From the NCBI RefSeq assembly GCF_019929575.1, contig NZ_JAHZPU010000019.1, positions 1 to 32,520 on the forward strand: a DNA stretch of 32,520 bases, read 5' to 3'. The position numbers were made by a program, and so were the translations under genes. This document shows positions 1 to 8,827 of the stretch, piece by piece; position 1 is the first letter of the stretch, and each line of letters starts with the position of its first letter. This DNA comes from Streptococcus infantis. GTDB taxonomy: Bacteria > Bacillota > Bacilli > Lactobacillales > Streptococcaceae. The notes under the pieces were generated by a model. That model was not told where the DNA came from and made no database searches. It saw nothing but the letters and a program-made list of their open reading frames with translations.

Positions 1-1
1 A

Positions 2-67
2 GTCAGCTCAAACAGCTTGAAAGATACTCGCTTAATCAGAGGAACAACTTTGTTGCACTTGACTTGA
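2..67 (+). pseudogene. Possible 3' tail of an IS30-family transposase
   Basis: The frame from the window edge reads to a TGA at 65-67 and ends in ...RGTTLLHLT. IS30-family transposases commonly end in a similar 'VLHL(T/I)' tail, which is the only basis for the call. Nothing resembling the M16 peptidase genes I would expect beside yaaA in relatives is visible here. The next 100 bases look non-coding up to the yaaA promoter. The rest of the element would lie outside the window. It could equally be an unrelated gene end. Confidence 0.28.
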
Positions 68-122
68 CAATTGGGGACCCCTTTTAGAATTAAAATCGCT
101 TTCATTCTAACGAATTTACCTC

Positions 123-151
123 TGCCATTTCAAGGTAAAATATGGTATAAT
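123..151 (+). promoter_or_regulatory. yaaA-recF promoter
   Basis: A consensus TATAAT at 146-151 is preceded by TG at the extended -10 position (143-144). The -35 region, around 123-128, is poor. The predicted start lies about 15 nt before the yaaA ribosome binding site (TGAGGTG). Confidence 0.6.
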
Positions 152-171
152 ACCAAAGATTGAGGTGAACT

Positions 172-540
172 ATGGAATACAAATTATTTGAAGAATTTAT
201 CACTCTCCAAGCTCTCTTGAAAGAACTTGGTATTATACACAGTGGTGGAGCTATTAAATCCTTTTTAGCTGAGCATCATGTCTACTTTAATGGTGAATTA
301 GAAAATCGTCGTGGAAAAAAAGTAAGAATCGGAGACTCTATAGACATTCCTGACAGGAAAATCCAAATCATTCTGACGCAACCGAGCTTAGAAGAACAGG
401 AAGAATATGTCCAAGAAAAACTTGAGAAAGAACGTGTGGCTAAACTTGTCAAAGAAATGAATAAGACGGTCAAAAAAAAGCCAACAAAAAAGACCCCGAA
501 AGCTAAAACAAAAACTGCACCACGTTTCCCAGGTAGATAA
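172..540 (+). CDS. yaaA: S4 domain-containing protein YaaA
   Basis: This small basic RNA-binding protein of 122 aa has an S4 fold over about residues 10-75 ([20 protein letters not shown], then a [19 protein letters not shown] strand-turn). A Lys-rich tail follows ([15 protein letters not shown]), ending in RFPGR. The family is linked to ribosome assembly or binding and classically sits directly before recF; here only 2 nt separate the two genes. The ATG follows a good TGAGGTG site, and a consensus extended -10 promoter lies just upstream. In Bacillus this pair follows dnaA-dnaN, whereas here it is about 17 kb left of dnaA. The lysine tail is longer than in the ~70-residue Bacillus protein as I remember it. 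The identification is secure; the exact biochemical role is not shown by the sequence. Confidence 0.9.
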   Translation: MEYKLFEEFITLQALLKELGIIHSGGAIKSFLAEHHVYFNGELENRRGKKVRIGDSIDIPDRKIQIILTQPSLEEQEEYVQEKLEKERVAKLVKEMNKTVKKKPTKKTPKAKTKTAPRFPGR

Positions 541-542
541 GT

Positions 543-1634
543 ATGTGGCTAAAAAACTTATCCATCAAGCAATTTAGAAACTATCAGGATACCGAAATTG
601 AATTTAATCCTAAATTAAATGTATTTGTGGGTCGAAATGCCCAAGGCAAAACTAATCTTCTGGAAAGTATTTACTTTTTAGCTTTAACTAGAAGTCATCG
701 GACAAAGACAGACAAGAATTTAATTCAATTTGAAGAAGAACAGCTTCAAGTTTCTGGAATTATTCAAAAACGAACGGCTACTGTACCACTTGAGATTGAT
801 TTGACTCCAAAAGGTCGGATTACTAAAGTCAATCACTTAAAGCAAGCTCGACTATCTGACTATATTGGACACATGAATGTTGTTCTATTTGCACCCGAAG
901 ATTTACAACTTGTCAAAGGAGCACCAGCTATCCGACGTAAGTTTATAGATATGGAGCTAGGGCAAATCAAACCCATATACTTGTCAGATTTGTCAAGCTA
1001 CAACCATGTTCTTAAACAAAGAAATACCTACTTAAAGTCAGCGAATCAGATCGACGAAACATTTTTATCTGTTCTGGACGACCAGCTAGTTGACTATGGT
1101 TGTCGAGTGATGGTTCACAGAGAAGAATTTATCAAAAAAATGGAATCTTTTGGTCGTGAAAAACACTTTGATATTTCGGACCAATTAGAAGAGTTGTCAA
1201 TTCGTTATCAACCATCTGTAAACTTCACTGACAAGGGAAAACTAGCAGAATCTTTCTATGCAGCACTTCAAAAAAGTAGATCAAGAGATTTATTTAAAAA
1301 GAATACTGGAGTTGGTCCTCATCGGGATGATATGATTTTCTTAATCAATGGAATGGACGCAAGTTTTGGAAGTCAAGGACAACATCGTAGCCTTGTTCTT
1401 TCTATTAAACTAGCTGAAATCGAATTAATGGAGAACATTACAAAAGAATCGCCTATACTTTTACTTGACGATGTTATGAGCGAACTTGACAATACTCGTC
1501 AACTTAAATTATTAGAAACTATATCTCAAAATATTCAAACCTTTATTACGACAACTAGTTTAGAGCATCTTCAAAACTTACCAGATAATCTCAGTATATT
1601 TACTGTAAAGAGCGGTCAATTATTTGTAAACTAA
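543..1634 (+). CDS. recF: DNA replication/repair protein RecF
   Basis: RecF is an SMC/ABC-like ATPase that binds gapped or single-strand DNA junctions and helps RecO and RecR load RecA. Over 363 aa (usual family length about 360-370) the expected motifs are present. Walker A is GRNAQGKT at residues 30-37. The signature [10 protein letters not shown] is at 275-284. Walker B is PILLLDD at 304-310, followed by VMSELD. The start codon lies 2 nt after yaaA, so the two genes are surely co-transcribed and probably translationally coupled. Transcription ends at a strong bidirectional hairpin shared with the convergent guaB. The gene runs against the leftward replication fork, unlike most of its neighbours. 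No key residue is missing. Confidence 0.97.
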   Translation: MWLKNLSIKQFRNYQDTEIEFNPKLNVFVGRNAQGKTNLLESIYFLALTRSHRTKTDKNLIQFEEEQLQVSGIIQKRTATVPLEIDLTPKGRITKVNHLKQARLSDYIGHMNVVLFAPEDLQLVKGAPAIRRKFIDMELGQIKPIYLSDLSSYNHVLKQRNTYLKSANQIDETFLSVLDDQLVDYGCRVMVHREEFIKKMESFGREKHFDISDQLEELSIRYQPSVNFTDKGKLAESFYAALQKSRSRDLFKKNTGVGPHRDDMIFLINGMDASFGSQGQHRSLVLSIKLAEIELMENITKESPILLLDDVMSELDNTRQLKLLETISQNIQTFITTTSLEHLQNLPDNLSIFTVKSGQLFVN

Positions 1635-1654
1635 TATTTACATCGGTGTAAATA
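1635..1654. repeat. Perfect 8-bp inverted repeat after recF
   Basis: TATTTACA and TGTAAATA flank a 4-nt TCGG centre, immediately after the recF stop codon and before the bidirectional terminator. It could be a second hairpin in the recF 3' end or a protein-binding palindrome. The same TTTACA-N4-TGTAAA geometry recurs upstream of parB (16913-16928). Confidence 0.6.
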
Positions 1655-1688
1655 ATAAAAAATCTCCTGTTTTACAGGAGATTTTTTA

Positions 1689-1689
<1 letters not shown>
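1655..1689. terminator. Bidirectional terminator, recF/guaB
   Basis: The stem TCTCCTGT/ACAGGAGA has a TTT loop and is extended by A-tracts on the left and T-tracts on the right, so it works for both convergent genes. Its right edge touches the guaB stop codon. Confidence 0.9.
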
Positions 1690-3218
<1,529 letters not shown>

Positions 3219-3220
3219 CT

Positions 3221-3248
3221 ATCATACCATTCTATGAAAATTTGTCAA
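3221..3248 (-). promoter_or_regulatory. guaB promoter
   Basis: On the reverse strand, -35 TTGACA (3248-3243), a 16-nt spacer and an extended -10 TGGTATGAT (TATGAT at 3226-3221). Confidence 0.75.
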
Positions 3249-3271
3249 TTATATTGATAATAGATAATGTA

Positions 3272-3310
3272 AAAAACTATCCCTTTAATTTTAAAGAAGA
3301 GATAGTTTTA
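3272..3310 (-). terminator. trpS terminator
   Basis: The outer stem AAAACTATC/GATAGTTTT encloses a second inner stem (CTTTAA/TTAAAG). Read leftward it ends in a T-run, as expected downstream of trpS. Confidence 0.8.
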
Positions 3311-3328
3311 GAGTTCATATTTTATCTA

Positions 3329-4354
3329 TTAATGAAAGTAATTTAGACCCATTGCAGCTTTTACTTCTGAAAGCGTTTGACCAGCAACTTCTCGAGCTTT
3401 TTCACTACCTTTTTGAAGCATATTATACACTTCACCCATATCTTTAGCATATTCTAGGCGACGTTCACGGATTGGACCAAGTTCACGTTCTAGGATTTCC
3501 AGTAGATACCGTTTAGTCTTGACATCACCTAAACCTCCACGTTGATAATGCTCTTTCATGTCAGCAATTTCTTGAGCATCTTCAGGACGTCCAAAAACAT
3601 CTAAATAATGGAAGACCATATTTCCTTCAATCTTACCTGGATCCTCGACACGAATATGATCTGGATCTGTATACATACTCATTACTTTCTTACGCAAAGT
3701 ATCTGCATCATCTGACAAGTAGATACCATTATTAAGCGATTTAGACATTTTGGCATTTCCATCAAGACCAGGTAAGCGACCTGCTCCTTCATTTTCAGGA
3801 TAAATTCCTTCCGGTTCTACTAAAACATCACAATTATAGGCATGATTGAATGAACGCACAATCTCACGCGTTTGTTCAATCATCGGTTTTTGGTCTGTAC
3901 CTACAGGAACATAGTTAGCCTTAAAAGCTGTGATATCTGCTGCTTGAGCAATTGGATAAACTAAAAATCCAGTTGGAATACTTTCTCCAAATCCTTTCTG
4001 AGCAATTTCTGTTTTTACAGTAGGATTACGCTCCAGACGAGCCAAAGACACTAGATTCATGTAATACATAGACAACTCTGCCAATTCTGGTATTTGACTT
4101 TGAATGAAAATCGTTGATTTGTTAGGATCCAATCCCACTGCAAGATAGTCCAAAGCAACATTCCCAATAGACTCTACAATAGTTTGTGGATCTTTTGCAT
4201 GGTCAGTTAAAGCTTGCTGGTCAGCCAAAAAAACAAACATGTCATATTTATCTTCTTGCTGTAATAAGACACGATTTTTTAAACTACCAACGTAGTGCCC
4301 AATATGTAATTTACCCGTTGGACGATCTCCTGTTAAAATAATGGGTTTATTCAT
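3329..4354 (-). CDS. trpS: Tryptophan--tRNA ligase
   Basis: This class I aminoacyl-tRNA synthetase charges tRNA-Trp using ATP in the cytosol. Both class I signatures are intact in the 341-aa protein: HIGH at residues 17-20 ([12 protein letters not shown]) and KMSKS at 202-206 ([11 protein letters not shown]). The length fits the bacterial dimeric enzyme. The ATG has a good AAGGAG site. The upstream segment is only about 200 bp, shared with the divergent ABC-F gene, and I see no T-box leader, so tRNA-responsive antitermination is unlikely here. A TATAAT with extended TG lies at 4383-4388, and a perfect 11-bp inverted repeat overlaps the expected -35 position. It is monocistronic with its own terminator. 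Confidence 0.97.
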   Translation of the reverse strand: MNKPIILTGDRPTGKLHIGHYVGSLKNRVLLQQEDKYDMFVFLADQQALTDHAKDPQTIVESIGNVALDYLAVGLDPNKSTIFIQSQIPELAELSMYYMNLVSLARLERNPTVKTEIAQKGFGESIPTGFLVYPIAQAADITAFKANYVPVGTDQKPMIEQTREIVRSFNHAYNCDVLVEPEGIYPENEGAGRLPGLDGNAKMSKSLNNGIYLSDDADTLRKKVMSMYTDPDHIRVEDPGKIEGNMVFHYLDVFGRPEDAQEIADMKEHYQRGGLGDVKTKRYLLEILERELGPIRERRLEYAKDMGEVYNMLQKGSEKAREVAGQTLSEVKAAMGLNYFH

Positions 4355-4382
4355 CTTATTCTCCTTTGATATGGTCCTTTCA

Positions 4383-4411
4383 ATTATAGCATTTTTTTGA
4401 TAAAAAGACAG
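4383..4411 (-). promoter_or_regulatory. trpS promoter
   Basis: On the reverse strand, an extended -10 TGCTATAAT (TATAAT at 4388-4383). The 17-nt position gives only CTGTCT as a -35, so it relies on the extended -10 or on activation. Confidence 0.6.
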
Positions 4412-4429
4412 ATAATTTTTTTTATCAAA
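4396..4429. repeat. 11-bp inverted repeat between trpS and the ABC-F gene
   Basis: TTTGATAAAAA (4396-4406) and TTTTTATCAAA (4419-4429) are perfect inverted copies 12 nt apart. The left arm overlaps the trpS -35 region, so it could be an operator. It could also be a chance AT-rich palindrome. Confidence 0.5.
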
Positions 4430-4452
4430 TAATTACGATTTCAACTCCTTGA

Positions 4453-4482
4453 CTGTAAACTATCTGTAAACTTAATTTACAA
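4453..4482. promoter_or_regulatory. TGTAAA repeat cluster upstream of the ABC-F gene
   Basis: CTGTAAAC occurs twice in direct orientation 11 bp apart (4453 and 4464). The second copy forms an imperfect palindrome with TTTACAA (CTGTAAACTTAATTTACAA). The cluster sits 20 bp before the predicted -35, a normal position for a regulator. No regulator can be named. Confidence 0.4.
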
Positions 4483-4501
4483 ATAATTGACAGATAAAAA
4501 T

Positions 4502-4530
4502 TTGAATATTTGCTGATTTTCTAGTAGAAT
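4502..4530 (+). promoter_or_regulatory. Promoter of the ABC-F gene
   Basis: -35 TTGAAT (4502-4507), a 17-nt spacer and -10 TAGAAT (4525-4530). An AGGAG ribosome site follows at 4549-4553. Confidence 0.6.
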
Positions 4531-4560
4531 TAGAGTATTACATATAATAGGAGAAAAAAA

Positions 4561-6183
4561 TTGCTAACAGTATCTGATGTTTCACTACGTTTTAGTGATC
4601 GCAAACTTTTTGATGAGGTCAACATCAAATTTACAGAAGGAAACACATATGGTTTAATTGGTGCTAACGGTGCAGGTAAATCAACATTTTTAAAAATCTT
4701 AGCTGGGGATATTGAACCTACAACTGGTCATGTTTCTCTTGGACCTGATGAACGTCTTTCTGTGCTTCGTCAAAATCACTTTGACTATGAGGATGAACGT
4801 GTTATTGATGTTGTTATCATGGGTAATGAAAAACTATACAACATCATGAAAGAAAAAGATGCTATCTATATGAAAGCAGACTTTACTGATGAAGATGGAG
4901 TTCGTGCAGCTGAGCTTGAAGGAGAATTTGCTGAACTAGGTGGTTGGGAAGCTGAGAGTGAAGCTTCACAACTCTTGCAAAACTTGAATATCCCTGAAGA
5001 TCTTCATTACCAAAATATGAGTGAACTCGCAAATGGAGACAAAGTGAAAGTACTCCTTGCTAAAGCTCTATTTGGTAAACCAGATGTACTTCTTCTAGAC
5101 GAGCCGACCAACGGTCTTGATATCCAATCTATTACTTGGTTAGAAGATTTCTTGATTGATTTTGATAACACCGTTATTGTCGTATCCCATGACCGTCACT
5201 TCTTGAACAAAGTATGTACTCACATGGCCGACCTTGACTTTGGAAAAATCAAACTCTATGTCGGAAACTACGACTTCTGGAAAGAATCTTCTGAGCTTGC
5301 TGCTAAATTGCTAGCAGACCGTAATGCTAAAGCAGAAGAAAAAATTAAGCAATTACAAGAATTCGTTGCTCGTTTCTCTGCTAATGCTTCTAAATCAAGA
5401 CAAGCAACATCACGTAAGAAAATGCTTGATAAGATTGAACTTGAAGAAATTGTGCCATCTAGTCGTAAATATCCATTTATCAACTTTAAAGCTGAACGTG
5501 AAATCGGAAACGATCTCTTGACAGTAGAAAATCTATCTGTCAAGATTGATGGTGAAACTATTCTTGACAACATCAGCTTTATCTTGCGTCCAGGTGACAA
5601 GACAGCTCTTATCGGTCAAAACGACATTCAAACAACTGCATTGATTCGTGCGATCATGGGTGATATCGACTATGAAGGAACTGTCAAGTGGGGGGTTACA
5701 ACTAGTCGCTCTTACTTACCAAAAGACAATTCAGCTGATTTTGCTGGGAGTGAATCTATCCTTGACTGGCTCCGTCAATTTGCAAGTAAAGAAGAAGATG
5801 ACAATACCTTCTTGCGTGGTTTCCTTGGTCGTATGCTCTTCTCTGGAGATGAGGTTAACAAACCTGTAAACGTCTTGTCAGGAGGAGAAAAGGTGCGCGT
5901 GATGCTATCGAAACTCATGCTTTTGAAATCAAATGTTCTAGTACTTGACGATCCTACTAATCACTTAGATTTGGAATCTATTTCAAGTTTGAACGATGGA
6001 TTGAAAAACTTCAAAGAATCAATCATCTTCGCCAGTCATGACCATGAATTCATTCAAACATTGGCTAACCACATTATTGTCCTATCTAAAAACGGTGTAA
6101 TCGACCGTATCGATGAAACCTATGATGAATTCTTAGAAAATGCTGAAGTACAAGCAAAAGTCAAAGAACTTTGGAAAGACTAA
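4561..6183 (+). CDS. ABC-F family ATPase (YbiT/YkpA type)
   Basis: This is a cytosolic protein with two ATPase domains and no membrane segment, the hallmark of the ABC-F family that acts on ribosomes. The start is TTG, chosen because AGGAG lies 7 nt upstream and the N-terminus MLTVSDVSLRF fits the family. Domain 1 has Walker A GANGAGKST (34-42) and Walker B LLLDEP (177-182), but a degraded signature, LANGDK (156-161). A charged linker spans about 230-315. Domain 2 has a good LSGGEK (439-444), but its P-loop reads GQNDIQTTA (352-360) without the lysine, and its Walker B reads LVLDDP, with Asp in place of the catalytic Glu. One composite ATP site is therefore intact and the other looks dead. 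Length (540 aa) matches the YkpA/YbiT group. The ribosomal function is inferred from the family; no antibiotic-resistance role is indicated. Confidence 0.92.
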   Translation: MLTVSDVSLRFSDRKLFDEVNIKFTEGNTYGLIGANGAGKSTFLKILAGDIEPTTGHVSLGPDERLSVLRQNHFDYEDERVIDVVIMGNEKLYNIMKEKDAIYMKADFTDEDGVRAAELEGEFAELGGWEAESEASQLLQNLNIPEDLHYQNMSELANGDKVKVLLAKALFGKPDVLLLDEPTNGLDIQSITWLEDFLIDFDNTVIVVSHDRHFLNKVCTHMADLDFGKIKLYVGNYDFWKESSELAAKLLADRNAKAEEKIKQLQEFVARFSANASKSRQATSRKKMLDKIELEEIVPSSRKYPFINFKAEREIGNDLLTVENLSVKIDGETILDNISFILRPGDKTALIGQNDIQTTALIRAIMGDIDYEGTVKWGVTTSRSYLPKDNSADFAGSESILDWLRQFASKEEDDNTFLRGFLGRMLFSGDEVNKPVNVLSGGEKVRVMLSKLMLLKSNVLVLDDPTNHLDLESISSLNDGLKNFKESIIFASHDHEFIQTLANHIIVLSKNGVIDRIDETYDEFLENAEVQAKVKELWKD

Positions 6184-6193
6184 ATAATACTTT

Positions 6194-6228
6194 AAAACTC
6201 AGTTGGATTAACCAACTGAGTTTTCTAT
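6194..6228 (+). terminator. Terminator after the ABC-F gene
   Basis: A perfect 13-bp stem AAAACTCAGTTGG/CCAACTGAGTTTT with a 5-nt loop lies 10 nt after the stop codon. The symmetrical A/T ends would also permit leftward use. Confidence 0.9.
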
Positions 6229-6244
6229 CATTCTATGAGGTAAC

Positions 6245-8794
6245 ATGAAAACATTTTTTAGAAACTATTGGACCTATTTTATTTCTTTCATCATTCCCCT
6301 AGTAATTATGTCAGGAGTCTATCTTTCTCAAGGTATCTACTGGAACAGTGATACTTCACCTTTATTAGGGGATGGATTTCATCAATATGTTATTTTTGAT
6401 CTAAATCTTCGTAATATTTTACATGGGAGTGATAGTCTATTTTATACTTTTACCAGTGGTCTAGGTCTCAATTTTTATGCCTTGTCCAGTTATTACCTTG
6501 GTAGTTTTCTATCTCCTCTTGTTTATTTTTTTGATGTATCAAGCATGCCAGATGCAGTCTATCTGTCAACCTTGTTGAAATTTGGCTTGATAGGTCTGTC
6601 AACCTTTTTTAGCTTGAGTAAAATATTCAAAAATATACCTGCCCTACTTCGATTAGCTCTATCTACCTCATATGCATTAATGAGCTTTACAGTTAGTCAA
6701 CTTGAGATTAAAACCTGGTTAGATGTTTTTATTTTAATCCCCTTAATTTTAAGTGGTTTACATCTACTCATAACGGAAAAAAAACGTATTCTATACTTTA
6801 CAAGTTTGTCAATATTATTTATCCAAAACTACTATTTTGGATATATGACTGCCCTGTTTTTGGTAGTTTGGTATTTTTGCCAACTTTCCTGGGATTTTAA
6901 AAGTCGCAAGTTCTCTTTCCTTGATTTTTTCCTAACATCCTTACTCGCTGGTTTAACAAGTTTCATCATGACACTCCCAACCTTGTTTGACTTAAGAACT
7001 CATGGTGAAAAACTAACCGCTATTACAAAAATAAAAACAGATGCCAGTTGGTATCTAGATCTATTTGCTAAACAATTTATTGGTGCTTTCGATACAACTA
7101 AATATGGTTCTATCCCAATGATTTTTGTTGGCCTCCTTCCTTTCATCTTAACAATTGTATTCTTTACATTAAAATCAATTAAGTTTCACGTGAAACTATG
7201 CTATGCAACTCTACTCATTATCATCATTGCTAGTTTTTATCTAGAAGCCTTAGATTTATTTTGGCAAGGAATGCACGCGCCAAATATGTTTCTTCATCGC
7301 TATGCGTGGATTTTCTCTACTCTTTTAATTTATATATCAGCAGAAGTTTTAAATAGAGTTAAGGATATAAAATTGTGGAACGTTTTATTTTCAATAACTT
7401 TACTTTTATCTGGCTATCTGGCAACCATTTATTTTAAAAATCATTATTCGTTTTTAACTAAATTAAATATACTCTTAACGCTTGAATTCTTAGTGGTATA
7501 CTTACTGTTATTATTGGCACTTATTAAAAAACTGATTTCTCCAAAAATCTTTTCAATTCTTATTTTGATATTTACAATAAGTGAAATTAGTTTTAATACT
7601 TCATCTCAACTAAATGGAATTACGAAAGAATGGGGATTTGCTTCTCGTAGTACCTATGATAAAGATATTCCAAGTATGAAAGCTATTTTGGAGTATACCA
7701 AACAGCAACCCGATACATTTACACGAACTGAAAAGTTACAAACTCAAACTGGAAACGATAGCATGAAATTTAACTACAATGGCATCTCACAATTTTCATC
7801 TGTTCGTAATCGTTCTGCAAGTACAACGTTAGATAAGTTGGGTTTTAAATCTTCAGGTACCAACCTTAATCTTCGTTATGCAAATAATACTATCATTGCA
7901 GATAGTCTATTTGGAATCAGCTACAATATTTCTGAAACCTATCCAGATAAATATGGTTTTCATCCAAGCTATCAAAAAGATAATCTAACCCTTTATAAAA
8001 ATCAATTCGCTCTACCAATTGCTTTTGCTACACAGTCTCTTTACAAAGATGTCACTTTTAATGACCATACTCTTGATAACCAAACTCAATTTTTAAATCA
8101 AATTGCTGGCTTAAATGAAGAGTACTTTTATCCGATAGATCATCATACAGACTCTAGTGACAGTGTGGTCAATCTAAATGGAACAGATAATGAAGATGCA
8201 ACTATCAGCTACAGTATTGAAGTACCTGATAATAGTCAGGTTTACCTTTCCATGACCAAGCTAAATTTTTCAAATGATAAGAAAAAGCAAGTTGACATCA
8301 TTGTCAATGGTGAAAAAAAATCCTTTACCACAGATAATGCTTTTACATTTTTTAATCTTGGATATGCAGAACATAAACAAACTTTTGATATCCAGGTTAA
8401 GTTCCCAGGAAATGCTCAAGTATCATTTGAATCTCCAACTTTCTATCGCTTAGATACTAAGAAATATACGGATGCTATACGCAAAATAAAAGAAAATCCA
8501 GTAGAAGTGAGCTCTTATAAAAATAAAGTCACTGTAAATTATAAGATAAAGAATGAGACATCGATCTTTTTCACAATTCCTTACGACCGAGGATGGTCTG
8601 CTTACCAAAATGGTAAAAAATTACAAATTCAACAGGCACAAACTGGATTTATGAAAATTGATGTTCCTGAAGGTGAAGGAACTATTACCCTTTCCTTTTT
8701 ACCAAAAGGATTTGTTGGTGGTGCAAGTTGTTCTCTTATTGCTATTATTGTCTTTATTTTTTATGATATTCAAAGAAAAAAATATTCTAGATAA
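6245..8794 (+). CDS. YfhO family membrane protein
   Basis: This 849-aa multi-pass membrane protein has the YfhO architecture. There are about a dozen hydrophobic helices over residues 8-455 (first at about 10-28, IISF..IPLVIMSGVYL). A large soluble region follows at about 460-815, and a last helix near the end (GGASCSLIAIIVFIFYDI) precedes a basic tail. The loop after helix 1 has acidic residues (NSDTSPLLGDGFHQY), as in GT-C-fold glycosyltransferases. YfhO proteins are linked to glycosylation of lipoteichoic acid or other cell-surface polymers, but the sugar and acceptor cannot be read from the sequence. The ATG follows a GAGGT site, and no clear promoter is seen after the upstream terminator. 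A parS-like palindrome lies inside the gene at 7182-7197. It is transcribed against the replication fork. Confidence 0.85.
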   Translation: MKTFFRNYWTYFISFIIPLVIMSGVYLSQGIYWNSDTSPLLGDGFHQYVIFDLNLRNILHGSDSLFYTFTSGLGLNFYALSSYYLGSFLSPLVYFFDVSSMPDAVYLSTLLKFGLIGLSTFFSLSKIFKNIPALLRLALSTSYALMSFTVSQLEIKTWLDVFILIPLILSGLHLLITEKKRILYFTSLSILFIQNYYFGYMTALFLVVWYFCQLSWDFKSRKFSFLDFFLTSLLAGLTSFIMTLPTLFDLRTHGEKLTAITKIKTDASWYLDLFAKQFIGAFDTTKYGSIPMIFVGLLPFILTIVFFTLKSIKFHVKLCYATLLIIIIASFYLEALDLFWQGMHAPNMFLHRYAWIFSTLLIYISAEVLNRVKDIKLWNVLFSITLLLSGYLATIYFKNHYSFLTKLNILLTLEFLVVYLLLLLALIKKLISPKIFSILILIFTISEISFNTSSQLNGITKEWGFASRSTYDKDIPSMKAILEYTKQQPDTFTRTEKLQTQTGNDSMKFNYNGISQFSSVRNRSASTTLDKLGFKSSGTNLNLRYANNTIIADSLFGISYNISETYPDKYGFHPSYQKDNLTLYKNQFALPIAFATQSLYKDVTFNDHTLDNQTQFLNQIAGLNEEYFYPIDHHTDSSDSVVNLNGTDNEDATISYSIEVPDNSQVYLSMTKLNFSNDKKKQVDIIVNGEKKSFTTDNAFTFFNLGYAEHKQTFDIQVKFPGNAQVSFESPTFYRLDTKKYTDAIRKIKENPVEVSSYKNKVTVNYKIKNETSIFFTIPYDRGWSAYQNGKKLQIQQAQTGFMKIDVPEGEGTITLSFLPKGFVGGASCSLIAIIVFIFYDIQRKKYSR
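7182..7197. other. parS-like ParB binding site (left)
   Basis: AGTTTCACGTGAAACT is a perfect 16-bp palindrome that matches the bacterial parS consensus TGTTTCACGTGAAACA at 14 of 16 positions, with symmetrical changes only at the two ends. It is coding DNA (frame: KFHVKL) about 11 kb left of oriC, and parB is encoded in this window. Confidence 0.8.
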
Positions 8795-8827
8795 AAAAAC
8801 TATCGACCGAATTGGTCGATAGTTTTT
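8795..8827. terminator. Bidirectional terminator between the convergent yfhO-like and yhgE-like genes
   Basis: AAAAACTATCGACC/GGTCGATAGTTTTT is a perfect 14-bp stem with a GAATT loop. The right arm runs into the stop codon of the leftward gene. Confidence 0.92.

Noticed and set aside
1635..1654. Copper-repressor (cop) box TACA..TGTA after recF
   Set aside because: The cop operator has a 2-nt centre, here it is 4 nt, and the site is not in a promoter.
4355..4560. A T-box riboswitch before trpS
   Set aside because: The interval is short, shared with a divergent promoter, and shows neither specifier stem nor the T-box core sequence.
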